From NCBI RefSeq assembly GCF_039543245.1, contig NZ_BAABJJ010000013.1, positions 53,025 through 117,024 of the forward strand: a stretch of DNA of 64,000 nucleotides. Reading direction: 5' to 3'. The position numbers and the translations under genes were made by a program. Numbering within the stretch: position 1 is the first letter of the stretch; each line of letters begins with the position of its first letter. Below are positions 16,587 to 24,879 of the stretch, in pieces. The DNA is from Algibacter_G agarivorans (GTDB lineage Bacteria > Bacteroidota > Bacteroidia > Flavobacteriales > Flavobacteriaceae). The notes under the pieces are model-generated. The model did no database searches, was not told the DNA's origin, and saw only the letters and a list, made by a program, of their open reading frames with translations.

Positions 16587-17312
16587 TTAATTAAAAGCTT
16601 TTAGCATTTTTTTTGCGGTCTTATTATTAAAATAAGGTGGGATTTTTTCTGGGTTGTCTCGACACCAGTCCAGCATTTTTTTCCAAATAGCAGCACTTAA
16701 TGCACCACAAGCTTCTCCGCTTAGACCAAGACCACCAGCAAATCCTGAAACCATTGCCAACTCTTCATCTCTGCCACCCATTTGTCTTACAACTTCGGAA
16801 GCACAGCTAATAACAGGCTTTTGTTTGATTGCGATGTTTTGAGAAAGGCTTTTAGTCGCCACTTCAACCGCTTCTGGAGCCCATTGCTCGGCAAGATTAA
16901 AGCAATGACTATTTTCCATGCCTTTAAGTGTGACTTTGAACATGAACTTTGTCATTCCAATAATTGAGGTAAGGTCATAACCAATAATGTCCTTGCAATT
17001 TTTAGCACCAGAGTATTTTACAAAAGATTCTATAATATGTTGTGTAGCATTAACAGCAATAGGAATAGCTTTTTCAAGGTCTTTATGTGTTCGATAAGAT
17101 TCTGCTCCTACGGCCAATGCAGCACCCCAAAGCATTCCACACTGGTGGCCATGGTTCATAATGCCTCCTGCTAGCGGATTTAAGGCACGTTCTTCGTGTT
17201 CTTTAACATTTCCAAATTCCCGATTTAAAATATGTGCAAACGTTCTGGAGCAGGTTCCACATTTCTTGAATATTTCCTTCGCATCATTTTTATGTTGTAT
17301 GGAAGTGTTCAT
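16587..17312 (-). CDS. C_GCAxxG_C_C family redox protein
   Basis: 241 residues. It has the conserved cysteine pattern of the C_GCAxxG_C_C family: KKCGTCSRTF near the N-terminus, HGHQCGMLWGAAL, and GEACGALSAAIWKKMLDWC near the C-terminus, with an alternating GG-rich segment (GFAGGLGLSGEACG). These proteins are thought to be redox-active, possibly membrane-associated; none is well characterised. It is the last of three genes read leftward from the box at 18048-18059, starting 11 bp after the small membrane protein gene. Confidence 0.82.
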   Translation of the reverse strand: MNTSIQHKNDAKEIFKKCGTCSRTFAHILNREFGNVKEHEERALNPLAGGIMNHGHQCGMLWGAALAVGAESYRTHKDLEKAIPIAVNATQHIIESFVKYSGAKNCKDIIGYDLTSIIGMTKFMFKVTLKGMENSHCFNLAEQWAPEAVEVATKSLSQNIAIKQKPVISCASEVVRQMGGRDEELAMVSGFAGGLGLSGEACGALSAAIWKKMLDWCRDNPEKIPPYFNNKTAKKMLKAFN

Positions 17313-17323
17313 TTTATTTAAAA

Positions 17324-17503
17324 TTAAATTTCCTTTTTTCTAGAAAGAATCGAAGCAATAAGAAGTCCCAAACCTATACCAATAAGTATGCAGGCTACCA
17401 TTAATATAGGTGATGATTGCATAAAAAAGAGTCCGACTCCAACTCCAATCATTGTCATTCCTCCAATTGCCCAAGTACTTTTATCTTCTTTTTTAGTTGT
17501 CAT
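17324..17503 (-). CDS. 59-residue two-helix membrane protein
   Basis: The frame runs from an ATG at 17503 to a TAA at 17324 and translates to a short charged N-terminus (MTTKKEDKSTWA), two glycine-rich hydrophobic helices (about 12-28 and 32-52) and a basic end (SRKKEI). Positive residues at both ends suit a hairpin in the inner membrane. It fits snugly between two co-directional genes (18 and 11 bp gaps), which supports it as a real gene. No family recognised. Confidence 0.7.
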   Translation of the reverse strand: MTTKKEDKSTWAIGGMTMIGVGVGLFFMQSSPILMVACILIGIGLGLLIASILSRKKEI

Positions 17504-17521
17504 AGTTTTTATTTTAATTAT

Positions 17522-17998
17522 TTATAATCTCCTTTTAAAAATATATCGTGTAATAAAAATACCTTGTTCATCTTTTTCTCCTGCATCGCTTTCTACAGCA
17601 CTTGTAACAAATATTAAATCCCAACCTTCGGTAAGCATCGCAGTAAGTTTTGAAGATATCACGACATCATTAGAAGCAATATTTTGAAAGCGTATACCGC
17701 CAAGATTGTAGAAGTTTAACAGTTTTGTTTCTTCAAAATCCTTTATACGAATGTCTTTACGTTTGGATTTATTTCGAGTATTGTCATCTTCAGTTTGTTC
17801 CGAAGAAAATTCTTGGTAATTGCGTTCTGCATTTGAGGAGATAAGTCTTGAACGACCTAATCCCATCGGAACTATGGATTCAATACTCGTTATGACTTTA
17901 ATCTCAAATTTTGGTGGTGTCGTTTCTAGTTCATTTTGTGCAAATGCACCAAAGATCATGGTTAAGACAAGTATGCCCATTAATATTGGTTTTTTCAT
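17522..17998 (-). CDS. Secreted protein of unknown function
   Basis: 158 residues with a clear signal peptide (MKKPILMGILVLTMIFGAFAQ). The mature part has a polar, low-complexity middle (about 55-85) and a compact C-terminal domain (LTEGWDLIFVTSA...GIFITRYIFKR) of the kind seen in small DUF4177-like proteins. Not assigned to a family with confidence. It is the first gene of a three-gene operon with a box-containing promoter. Confidence 0.7.
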   Translation of the reverse strand: MKKPILMGILVLTMIFGAFAQNELETTPPKFEIKVITSIESIVPMGLGRSRLISSNAERNYQEFSSEQTEDDNTRNKSKRKDIRIKDFEETKLLNFYNLGGIRFQNIASNDVVISSKLTAMLTEGWDLIFVTSAVESDAGEKDEQGIFITRYIFKRRL

Positions 17999-18015
17999 GA
18001 GTACAGCATTAATTT

Positions 18016-18059
18016 ATAAAATAAGCTCATATACACCTTATAACCAATGATATATATCA
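18016..18059 (-). promoter_or_regulatory. Crp/Fnr-type box and promoter of the 17998-16587 operon
   Basis: TGATATATATCA at 18048-18059. Read leftward, TATTTTAT lies 24 bp on (18023-18016). The start codon follows at 17998. Confidence 0.68.
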
Positions 18060-18100
18060 TTACAAGACGGCATTTTTAGTCTAAATTTTATGAATATTAA

Positions 18101-18143
18101 TGATTTATATCATTTTGTAAATAACTGATAGATAGTAGATTTA
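18101..18143 (+). promoter_or_regulatory. Crp/Fnr-type box and promoter of the 18.4-22.2 kb operon
   Basis: TGATTTATATCA at 18101-18112, a 23-bp gap, then TAGATTTA at 18136-18143. The promoter and the leader behind it are near-duplicates of those at 22275. Confidence 0.78.
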
Positions 18144-18270
18144 GTGATTAAATCAAATGCTTGACACTATAACTTTTTTTACTTATTGGATTCTGCTCTG
18201 TAGTCTCTTTTAGCCAAGCAGAGAATGAAAGCAATTCATTCTAAAGAGCGACTAGCTAAAAATAAATATC

Positions 18271-18370
18271 ATGAATGAAGAACATTGTGGTATGGTGCAT
18301 TATTGATGGTATGATCAAAGAAGCTTGGGATATACCTATTGTGCGTACAGCAAAAATATCAGATAACTAA
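18271..18370 (+). pseudogene. Remnant of an NTF2/SnoaL-like gene with an internal deletion
   Basis: The leader and start (ATGAATGAAGAACAT at 18271) match the intact gene at 22443. After 15 bases the sequence jumps to the 3' end of that gene: VVWCIIDG, KEAWDIPIV and RTAKI can be read from about 18286 to the TAA at 18370. About 285-290 bp are missing compared with the paralog, and the two parts are not in frame. The promoter and leader survive and now serve the oxidoreductase gene at 18415. Confidence 0.85.
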
Positions 18371-18414
18371 GTATCAAGAAAGAAATTACACTCACCCACT
18401 CAAAACAAAAAAAA

Positions 18415-20250
18415 ATGAAATATAATACTATTGTTATCGGAGGAGGCCTAGCAGGATTAACCGCCGGAGCTACGCTCTCAAAATTTGGTAAGAAAGTCCT
18501 ATTATTAGAACAACACCACAAACCAGGTGGCTGTGCCACCACTTTTAAGCGAGGAGATTTCATCATTGAAGTCGGCCTTCATGAAATGTGTGGCTTCGAA
18601 AAAGATGGGGCAATAAAGCAAATATTCAACATGTTGGAAGTCGATCAACAAGTAGAGTTTCTACAAGTACCGGAACTATATGCTGTGCATTCAGACCAGG
18701 AGAAGTTTGTGTTTCCACACACCTATGCTGCAGCGAGCAAAGTACTGATCGATAAATATCCTGAAGATGAAAAAGGAATCAAACGGCTTATGAAATTGCT
18801 TGCCAGTATACGAAGAGAAGGAGTAAAATTGCCACGCACACCATTAAAACGCAAGTTGATGTATCCGTTTATGCCCTTGCTTTATCCTAATCTTGTAGAA
18901 GCATCCCGACATACGGTCGGGTCTTGGTTCGATAAGTATATTACCAATGAAAACGCAAAACTCGACCTGTTAGCGCATATTGTTTATTGGGACGATGACC
19001 CTTACACCTTATCCATGTTTTATTATGGCTTGCCATTTTCTAGCTTTATTGGAAGCGGTGGTTACTTTATAAAAGGTGGTTCACAACAGCTATCCAATCA
19101 ATTGGCAGCATACATTGAGAAACAGGGAGGTTGCGTTTTGTTGGGTAAAAAGGCGGAGAAAATCGTAACAAAAAATGGCAGAGTAACGGGAGTCACCTTC
19201 CGTGATAGTTTTAATGACAGCTTGGAACCCGAGACTATTTCATGCGATAATGTAGTGGCCAATTGTGCCATGCCCATAGTGCCTGATATGCTGGATGAAC
19301 CCCATGCGGCTTCACTCAAACAACAAATCGGTGATAAAACCAATGCTTGCTCCTTATTAAATATTTATCTAGGCTTTAAATCTGATTTAGAGGCCTATGG
19401 CGTAAAACACTACTCCAATGCTATTAAGGGAGATGATGTAAAGACCTTGAAGGATGTACACCCTAACAATACTGGCGATTGGTCAAAACGTAGCTTCGTT
19501 TTTGTAGATTACAACAAAATAGATTCCCAACTGGCACCAGCAGGCAAATCGGTAGGTGTAATCTGTTGCGCGGATTATCTGAAAGACTGGGATGGAATGA
19601 GTAAGGAAGACTACAAAGCAAAAAAGGAAGAAGTAGCTCAAATTTTATTAGGCCGATTAGAAAAACAATTTCCAGGAATACGAGAAAGTATTGAATATTA
19701 CGAAGTCGCCACTCCAAAAACCATTAAACGATTTACCTCAAATACTGCTGGCTCAGTTTACGGTTTTAAGCAAACCAAAGAACAGTCGGGAACAAAACGC
19801 CTCAGAAATAATTTCTTGATTCCCAACTTGTATTTCGCATCGGCATGGGCTTTTCCCGGAGGTGGATTCGAGGGATCCATCATGGCCGGATTTTTGGCAG
19901 CTTTGCAGATGAATCGAGATAAAATTTGGTCAGTTTGTGATGACGAGAAGTATGTTGACCAGCGAATTGTTTCCCTCTTGGAGCGTAAAAAAGTTGATAA
20001 CAAAACGATTGAATTAAGCTTTGAAAAACTGGCCAGATTTCAGCCTCAAAATGGACAGTATGTTATTCTTAATTTAATGGAACCAAAAGTAACTGAGTTG
20101 GATCTACCCTACCGTTGGCTTCCCGTTGTTTCTTCTCCAGAGGAAGAAAAAATTCGGTTTCATGTTGAACTTAATGGCAGTAGCTTTTTTAAAAGTTCTG
20201 AGCTTATCGATATTGGAGGTAAGGCGAAGATATTTGGCCCTATGGTTTAG
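18415..20250 (+). CDS. Phytoene desaturase/retinol saturase-like FAD oxidoreductase with a reductase-like tail
   Basis: 611 residues. Residues 1-500 are a flavin amine-oxidase/CrtI-type fold: N-terminal dinucleotide site IGGGLAGLTAGATL, then EQHHKPGGCATTF, and the C-terminal FAD motif WAFPGGGFEGSIMAGFLA. It is closest in style to carotenoid isomerase or all-trans-retinol saturase proteins. Residues about 515-611 form an extra tail (ELSFEKLARFQP, GQYVILNLMEPK, DLPYRWLPVVSS) that looks like the FAD-binding barrel of ferredoxin-NADP reductases. The substrate is unknown; lipid or polyene reduction is plausible. It is first intact gene of its operon, and its base composition looks more G/C-rich than its surroundings. 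Confidence 0.82.
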   Translation: MKYNTIVIGGGLAGLTAGATLSKFGKKVLLLEQHHKPGGCATTFKRGDFIIEVGLHEMCGFEKDGAIKQIFNMLEVDQQVEFLQVPELYAVHSDQEKFVFPHTYAAASKVLIDKYPEDEKGIKRLMKLLASIRREGVKLPRTPLKRKLMYPFMPLLYPNLVEASRHTVGSWFDKYITNENAKLDLLAHIVYWDDDPYTLSMFYYGLPFSSFIGSGGYFIKGGSQQLSNQLAAYIEKQGGCVLLGKKAEKIVTKNGRVTGVTFRDSFNDSLEPETISCDNVVANCAMPIVPDMLDEPHAASLKQQIGDKTNACSLLNIYLGFKSDLEAYGVKHYSNAIKGDDVKTLKDVHPNNTGDWSKRSFVFVDYNKIDSQLAPAGKSVGVICCADYLKDWDGMSKEDYKAKKEEVAQILLGRLEKQFPGIRESIEYYEVATPKTIKRFTSNTAGSVYGFKQTKEQSGTKRLRNNFLIPNLYFASAWAFPGGGFEGSIMAGFLAALQMNRDKIWSVCDDEKYVDQRIVSLLERKKVDNKTIELSFEKLARFQPQNGQYVILNLMEPKVTELDLPYRWLPVVSSPEEEKIRFHVELNGSSFFKSSELIDIGGKAKIFGPMV

Positions 20251-20267
20251 TACAAAACAGAATTGAC

Positions 20268-21284
20268 ATGAAAAAAATAAAAATCCCAGATACAATGACA
20301 GTGGTCGTTTTGAATTCTTATTCTGGTGCTGATGCCTTAAGTATTGAGCAACGACCGGTACCAACACCAGAAAGGAACGAAGTTTTGGTCAAAGTTGTCT
20401 TCGCACCAATAAATCCTTCGGATCTGGCAACATTGACGGGTTATTATGGCTTTAAAAATCCAACTCCTATTGTGCCAGGTGGAGAAGGTTCTGGAGAAGT
20501 CGTTGCTGCCGGACCAGGAGTTATGGCAAGCTATTTCCTTGGTAAAAGAGTTGCCTGTACTGGTTGGGGAACAGGCGGTGGTGTTTGGTCAGAGTATGTA
20601 GTTAAAAGTGTTAAAGGAGGCGTATTGTCTTTGAATAAATCATTGAGTTTAGAGCAAGGCGCCATGTCCTTTATAAACCCGCTTACAGCCAGTGCATTTA
20701 TAGACATTTCTAAAAAAGGAAAACATAAAGCCATTTTATTGACTGCTGCGGCAAGTTCACTGGGTAAAATGGTGAACCGTCTGGGGAGAAACGAAGGTAT
20801 CCAAATAATAAATGTTGTTCGCAGGGATTCACAAGTGGATCTTCTTAAGACCCAAGGTGCTGACATTGTACTGAATAGCAATGATGAAGAATTTGAACAA
20901 CAGCTACATGATGCCTGTCATAAAACCAATACGCGTCTAGCATTTGATGCGGTTGCAGGATCATTAACGAATCAGCTATTAAAAGCTATGCCTCCAAATA
21001 GCAAGGTTACTGTGTTTAGCGCGCTGTCCCGTCAAGCTGTTCAAGCGAGTCCTGACCTTTTGATATTTGAAAATAAGAGCATTGACAGTTTCTGGCTAGG
21101 TCCTTGGATTAGGAAGCAAAATCTATTAAAAATAATGCTGTTATGGAAACGTACACAGAAACAAATTCCAAACCATCTCAAAAGTGACATTAGAAAAATT
21201 TATCCTTTGAAAGAAGTGAAAGAAGCCATCCGTGATTATACCAACCAAATGACCGAGGGGAAAATTCTGTTAAAAATGTCTTGA
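20268..21284 (+). CDS. Zinc-independent MDR oxidoreductase (quinone/enoyl reductase type)
   Basis: 338 residues. Medium-chain dehydrogenase/reductase fold: N-terminal GroES-like part (PINPSDLATLTG, VPGGEGSGEVVAAG) and a Rossmann part (LLTAAASSLGKMVNRLGR). No zinc-ligand cysteine/histidine pattern of alcohol dehydrogenases is seen, so it belongs to the quinone reductase/MECR-like branch and probably reduces an activated double bond with NADPH. It lies 17 bp after the FAD oxidoreductase gene, with which it may act in series. Confidence 0.85.
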   Translation: MKKIKIPDTMTVVVLNSYSGADALSIEQRPVPTPERNEVLVKVVFAPINPSDLATLTGYYGFKNPTPIVPGGEGSGEVVAAGPGVMASYFLGKRVACTGWGTGGGVWSEYVVKSVKGGVLSLNKSLSLEQGAMSFINPLTASAFIDISKKGKHKAILLTAAASSLGKMVNRLGRNEGIQIINVVRRDSQVDLLKTQGADIVLNSNDEEFEQQLHDACHKTNTRLAFDAVAGSLTNQLLKAMPPNSKVTVFSALSRQAVQASPDLLIFENKSIDSFWLGPWIRKQNLLKIMLLWKRTQKQIPNHLKSDIRKIYPLKEVKEAIRDYTNQMTEGKILLKMS

Positions 21285-21290
21285 TAAAAA

Positions 21291-21737
21291 ATGAATAAAC
21301 AAAAATTATATGCTTTAGCTTTAATTCTAGGTGCGAGTATTTTATTTTTCAGAACCATTAGATTATTAACCATTGAAAATGGCTGGAACACGCTCGCTTA
21401 TTGGGTGATTGTATTAACCTTCATTGAAATGGCCATTGATATATTGTGTTTCATTTTTTCATCTCATTGGCTGTTTAGAAATTCAAATAGCTCAAAATCA
21501 ATGGCATTACATTTAGGTGCCTATGCTGCTATTTTTCATGCTTTTCGAGTTTTAATTTTTGTGTTGGGTAGAACAGGACCCTGGATTAATTTCGACGTAA
21601 AACCTGAATTTCGATCAACGCATAATGTCAGTATGTTTTGGATTTATTTTGCGGCTATACTATCCATATTAGGAATTTTAGGCGTGATTATTATTTGGCT
21701 ATATATAAAAAAGAAAAATAAATGGAAAAGCAAATAG
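21291..21737 (+). CDS. Four-helix membrane protein of unknown function
   Basis: 148 residues with four hydrophobic helices (about 5-25, 38-60, 75-97 and 115-142) and a basic C-terminus. No family recognised. It begins 6 bp after the preceding stop and overlaps the next gene by 16 bp, so it is firmly part of the 18415-22165 operon. Confidence 0.7.
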   Translation: MNKQKLYALALILGASILFFRTIRLLTIENGWNTLAYWVIVLTFIEMAIDILCFIFSSHWLFRNSNSSKSMALHLGAYAAIFHAFRVLIFVLGRTGPWINFDVKPEFRSTHNVSMFWIYFAAILSILGILGVIIIWLYIKKKNKWKSK

Positions 21738-22165
21738 GTAAAACAAAAGATGCCGGATTTCAATTTGGAATCAGAAAAACGTATCCGATTTCAAGTGATG
21801 ATATGTGGAATTTCTTGTTTTCCGAAAAAGGATTGAACATATGGCTTGGCAAATTAGACAGAGCGCTTGAACTAAAAAAAGAATTCAAAACTGAAAAAGG
21901 GGTTAGAGGATATGTAAGGGTGTTCAAGCCAAATTCGCATATAAGAATAAATTGGCAAAAGAAGAATTGGACAAACATATCAACAGTTCAACTTAGGGTG
22001 ATTGGAAATATAGAAAAGACGACAATCAGCTTTCACCAAGAAAAATTAGTAGACCCAAAACAAAGAGAAGAAATGAAGACATATTGGAATAAAATAGTGA
22101 ATAAAATTTCAATGGAGATAGAACAAGAAGCCAGATCAGAGCTTAAAAAACGCTTTCAAAACTAA
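21722..22165 (+). CDS. SRPBCC/AHSA1-like protein
   Basis: 147 residues. The N-terminus (FGIRKTYPISSDDMWNFLFSEKGLNIWLG) and the RVFKPNSHIRINWQKKNW strand are typical of START/Bet v1-like (AHSA1) proteins with a hydrophobic cavity, and the C-terminal helix (RSELKKRF) closes the fold. Ligand unknown. It is the last gene of its operon. Confidence 0.82.
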   Translation: MEKQIGKTKDAGFQFGIRKTYPISSDDMWNFLFSEKGLNIWLGKLDRALELKKEFKTEKGVRGYVRVFKPNSHIRINWQKKNWTNISTVQLRVIGNIEKTTISFHQEKLVDPKQREEMKTYWNKIVNKISMEIEQEARSELKKRFQN

Positions 22166-22274
22166 ATAGTTTCATCATTCAATTCAATTATAAGTGCAAT
22201 ACTAATTGTTGCTATTATTATTGCTATTTGCCACCATATCCAAATAGAAATAGGAATCTTAAAAACGTGTTCTC

Positions 22275-22317
22275 TGATTTATATCATTTTTCAAACAACT
22301 CATATATAGTAGATTAG
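22275..22317 (+). promoter_or_regulatory. Crp/Fnr-type box and promoter of the 22.4-25.6 kb operon
   Basis: TGATTTATATCA at 22275-22286, a 23-bp gap, then TAGATTAG at 22310-22317. The box is identical to that at 18101, and the leader behind it is a close copy of that at 18144-18270. Confidence 0.78.
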
Positions 22318-22442
22318 TGTTTAAATCAAAAGCTTGACACTATAACTTTTTTTACTTATTGCACGCTGTTCGATAGTCTCTTTGAGCCTAGTAGAGCATG
22401 AAGGTAATTCATTCTAAAAAGCAGCTAGTCAAAATTAACATC

Positions 22443-22847
22443 ATGAATAAAGAACATCCGAATATCAAAATTTTAAAGAGGTTCAACCCTGCAGATCCGA
22501 ATACTTTGACTGAGGTGTTAGCTGAAGATTTCGTTTGGCATTATATTAACCCAAAGCTGTCGGAGTTAGAAGGAGACTATTTCGGCCTCTCTGGTTTAAC
22601 GGATTTCTTCCAAAAATTAGCAGGTCGTACCAATGGTTCCTTTAAGGTAAATCCCATATCCATAACCCCTTTGGGCGATGAACTGATTATCACACATGTT
22701 AAAGACACATTGTCACTAGAAGGTAAACCAATGCAAATTGACGCTATTGTGGTATGGTGCATTATTGATGGTCAGATTAAAGAGGCTTGGGATATACCTA
22801 TTGTGCATACAGCAAAAATGATAAAAACTGAAAAAGAAAAACTATGA
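22443..22847 (+). CDS. NTF2/SnoaL-like protein
   Basis: 134 residues, cone-shaped alpha+beta NTF2 fold: AEDFVWHYINP, YFGLSGLTDFFQKLA, then beta strands (ELIITHVKDTL and IVVWCIIDGQIKEAWDIP). These proteins bind or convert small hydrophobic molecules. The start at 22443 is chosen over 22398 because the decayed paralog at 18271 shows the reading frame before that ATG is not kept between copies. It overlaps the next gene by 4 bp. Confidence 0.82.
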   Translation: MNKEHPNIKILKRFNPADPNTLTEVLAEDFVWHYINPKLSELEGDYFGLSGLTDFFQKLAGRTNGSFKVNPISITPLGDELIITHVKDTLSLEGKPMQIDAIVVWCIIDGQIKEAWDIPIVHTAKMIKTEKEKL

Positions 22848-23599
22848 AAATAGTGGCCGTTACACCAGATAATGTGGAGCAAGAAACCCTTTTCTGTATA
22901 AAGGACATGAAAAAACCCGAGGCAAAGAATAAGCAAAAATGGTTTGAAAAACGGCATAAAGAAGGATTGAAACTAAAAATCCTAAAAGATGAAGCAGATA
23001 AAATGATTGGGTTTATAGAATACATTCCTGCAATAAATGCATGGAGACCCATAGATGCTGATAACTTTATGTTCATCCATTGTTTGTATATCTATGCCAA
23101 GAAAAACCGAAATCAAGGTTTGGGTTCACTATTGGTAAAAGCGGCAGAAAAAGATGCCAAAGAAAAAAATATGGCCGGCTTATGCGTTATGACCAGCAAA
23201 GGCTCTTGGATGGCTGATAAACGTCTTTTTGAACAAAATGGTTTTATCGAAGTTGATAATAGAGGACGTTTCGAATTACTATCAAAACAATGGAATACAA
23301 CATCACCAGAACCAAAACTCTTTGATTGGACATCGCAACAAAACAAATATAAAGGCTGGAACTTGGTCTACGCAGATCAATGCCCATGGCACGAAAAATC
23401 TGTAGAAGCCATGTTGCATGTTGCTCTGGACGCGGGAATTGATTTAAAAATAACGAAAATGGAAACCGCTCGAGAAGCTAAAAAAGCCCCTTCAGGCTTT
23501 GGGGTATTTAATTTATTACATGACGGTAAATTATTGGAAGATCACTATTTGAGTGCCACGCGTTTTAAGAATATTCTTAAAAAAGAACTAAAAAAATAA
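22844..23599 (+). CDS. GNAT acetyltransferase with YoaP-like domain
   Basis: 251 residues. N-terminal GNAT fold with the acetyl-CoA loop RNQGLGSLLV and the FEQNGFIEV end. From about residue 160 a YoaP-like thioredoxin-fold domain follows, with QCPW (one cysteine) and a C-terminal DGKLLEDHYLSATRFKNIL. YoaP-type proteins occur singly in Firmicutes and Bacteroidota and have no proven substrate. The small overlap with the NTF2-like gene means coupled translation. Confidence 0.85.
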   Translation: MKIVAVTPDNVEQETLFCIKDMKKPEAKNKQKWFEKRHKEGLKLKILKDEADKMIGFIEYIPAINAWRPIDADNFMFIHCLYIYAKKNRNQGLGSLLVKAAEKDAKEKNMAGLCVMTSKGSWMADKRLFEQNGFIEVDNRGRFELLSKQWNTTSPEPKLFDWTSQQNKYKGWNLVYADQCPWHEKSVEAMLHVALDAGIDLKITKMETAREAKKAPSGFGVFNLLHDGKLLEDHYLSATRFKNILKKELKK

Positions 23600-23645
23600 G
23601 GTGACAGACATTAAATCTTTTTGAACAAATTTAAAATACAGTAAA

Positions 23646-23906
23646 ATGAAAACTAACAAATTTTGTCAAAGTTGTGGGATGCCAATAAATAAAGACCCTC
23701 AACAAGGAGGTACAAACAAAGATGGAACAAAAAACCTAACCTATTGCAGTTACTGCTACCAGAATGGCGATTTCACTTTTAAAGGTACAGCAAAGGACAT
23801 GCAGCATTTTTGTAAAGAGAAAATGGTTGAACAGGGTTCATCAAAATTCATGGCTTGGTTATTTACAAGGAATATACCGAGATTAGAACGTTGGAAGAAT
23901 TCATAA
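23646..23906 (+). CDS. Small zinc-ribbon protein
   Basis: 86 residues. Two cysteine pairs, CQSC and CSYC, with GMPI and NGDFTF around them, are the mark of the zinc_ribbon_2 family. It probably binds one zinc; the partner is unknown. It lies in the same operon as its neighbours (46 and 9 bp gaps). Confidence 0.85.
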   Translation: MKTNKFCQSCGMPINKDPQQGGTNKDGTKNLTYCSYCYQNGDFTFKGTAKDMQHFCKEKMVEQGSSKFMAWLFTRNIPRLERWKNS

Positions 23907-23915
23907 AATTGCTTT

Positions 23916-24839
23916 ATGAGTAAGGATGGTGTTCTAAAGTGGCTTTTAAAAGGTGATGTATCTATACAATATCAAGTCCACAGAGATTTATTATCAACAG
24001 ACCGAAATGACTTGCGGGACAGCATTTCGGAAGAAGGGTTCGGTGCCAAATTTTTGTCTAAACGAAAAACTGATGGCCATTGGGGCATTAAGTTTTATCA
24101 GCCCAAATGGACTTCTACCCATTATACGCTCCTTGATTTGCGGAATTTATGTATCGCCCCCGATAATCCAATTATAAAAGAATCTGTTGAAATTATCTTG
24201 AAAAATGAAAAAGCTGAAGATGGCGGGATTCTGCCAATTGGCAAAACGCAAGTAACCGATTTATGTATTAATGGCATGTTCTTAAACTATGCTTCATATT
24301 TTAAAACAAATGAAAACCACCTAAAATCTGTTGTTGATTGCATATTAGCACAAATAATGCCGGACGGTGGTTTTAATTGTAGGTCTAATAGATTTCTAAC
24401 CGTTCACAGTTCTTTGCACACCACATTATCTGTATTAGAAGGAATAACTGAATATGAGCTTAATTCATATAAATATCGACTTAAGGAATTAATTATGGCA
24501 AAGAAATCAGCTATAGAATTTATTTTAATGCACCAGTTATTTCTATCCGACAGAACGGGAGACATCATTAATAAAGACTTTTTGAGGTTTTCTTATCCAC
24601 GACGATGGCGATATGATATTTTGAGTGCTTTAGATTATTTCCAATATTCAAAAACCGATTGGGACGACCGCATGCAACCAGCCGTTAAAATGTTATTAAA
24701 AAAACGAAATAAAGAAGGAACTTGGAATCTACGAGCAAAGCATCCTGGGAAAGTTCATTTTGATATGGAAAAAGCAGGACAACCAAGCCGATGGAATACC
24801 TTGAGAGCTTTGCGCGTATTGAAACATTTTATGATTTAA
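23916..24839 (+). CDS. Terpene-cyclase-like alpha/alpha barrel protein
   Basis: 307 residues, all helical, with QW-like repeats (GGILPIG, DGGFNCRSNR, EGTWNLRAK) and spacing like squalene cyclase/prenyltransferase barrels. No complete DxDD or zinc site is visible, so enzymatic activity is unsure. Proteins like this are often filed as squalene-cyclase-like. Fourth gene of the 22443-25596 operon. Confidence 0.65.
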   Translation: MSKDGVLKWLLKGDVSIQYQVHRDLLSTDRNDLRDSISEEGFGAKFLSKRKTDGHWGIKFYQPKWTSTHYTLLDLRNLCIAPDNPIIKESVEIILKNEKAEDGGILPIGKTQVTDLCINGMFLNYASYFKTNENHLKSVVDCILAQIMPDGGFNCRSNRFLTVHSSLHTTLSVLEGITEYELNSYKYRLKELIMAKKSAIEFILMHQLFLSDRTGDIINKDFLRFSYPRRWRYDILSALDYFQYSKTDWDDRMQPAVKMLLKKRNKEGTWNLRAKHPGKVHFDMEKAGQPSRWNTLRALRVLKHFMI

Positions 24840-24879
24840 AATCTAGCTTGGAAATTGAAAATTATTAGCAAAAAACTTC

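Noticed and set aside
22398..22442. An earlier ATG as the start of the NTF2-like gene
   Set aside because: The duplicated leader at 18226-18270 has one more base in this stretch, so the frame before the ATG at 22443 is not kept; it is leader, not coding.
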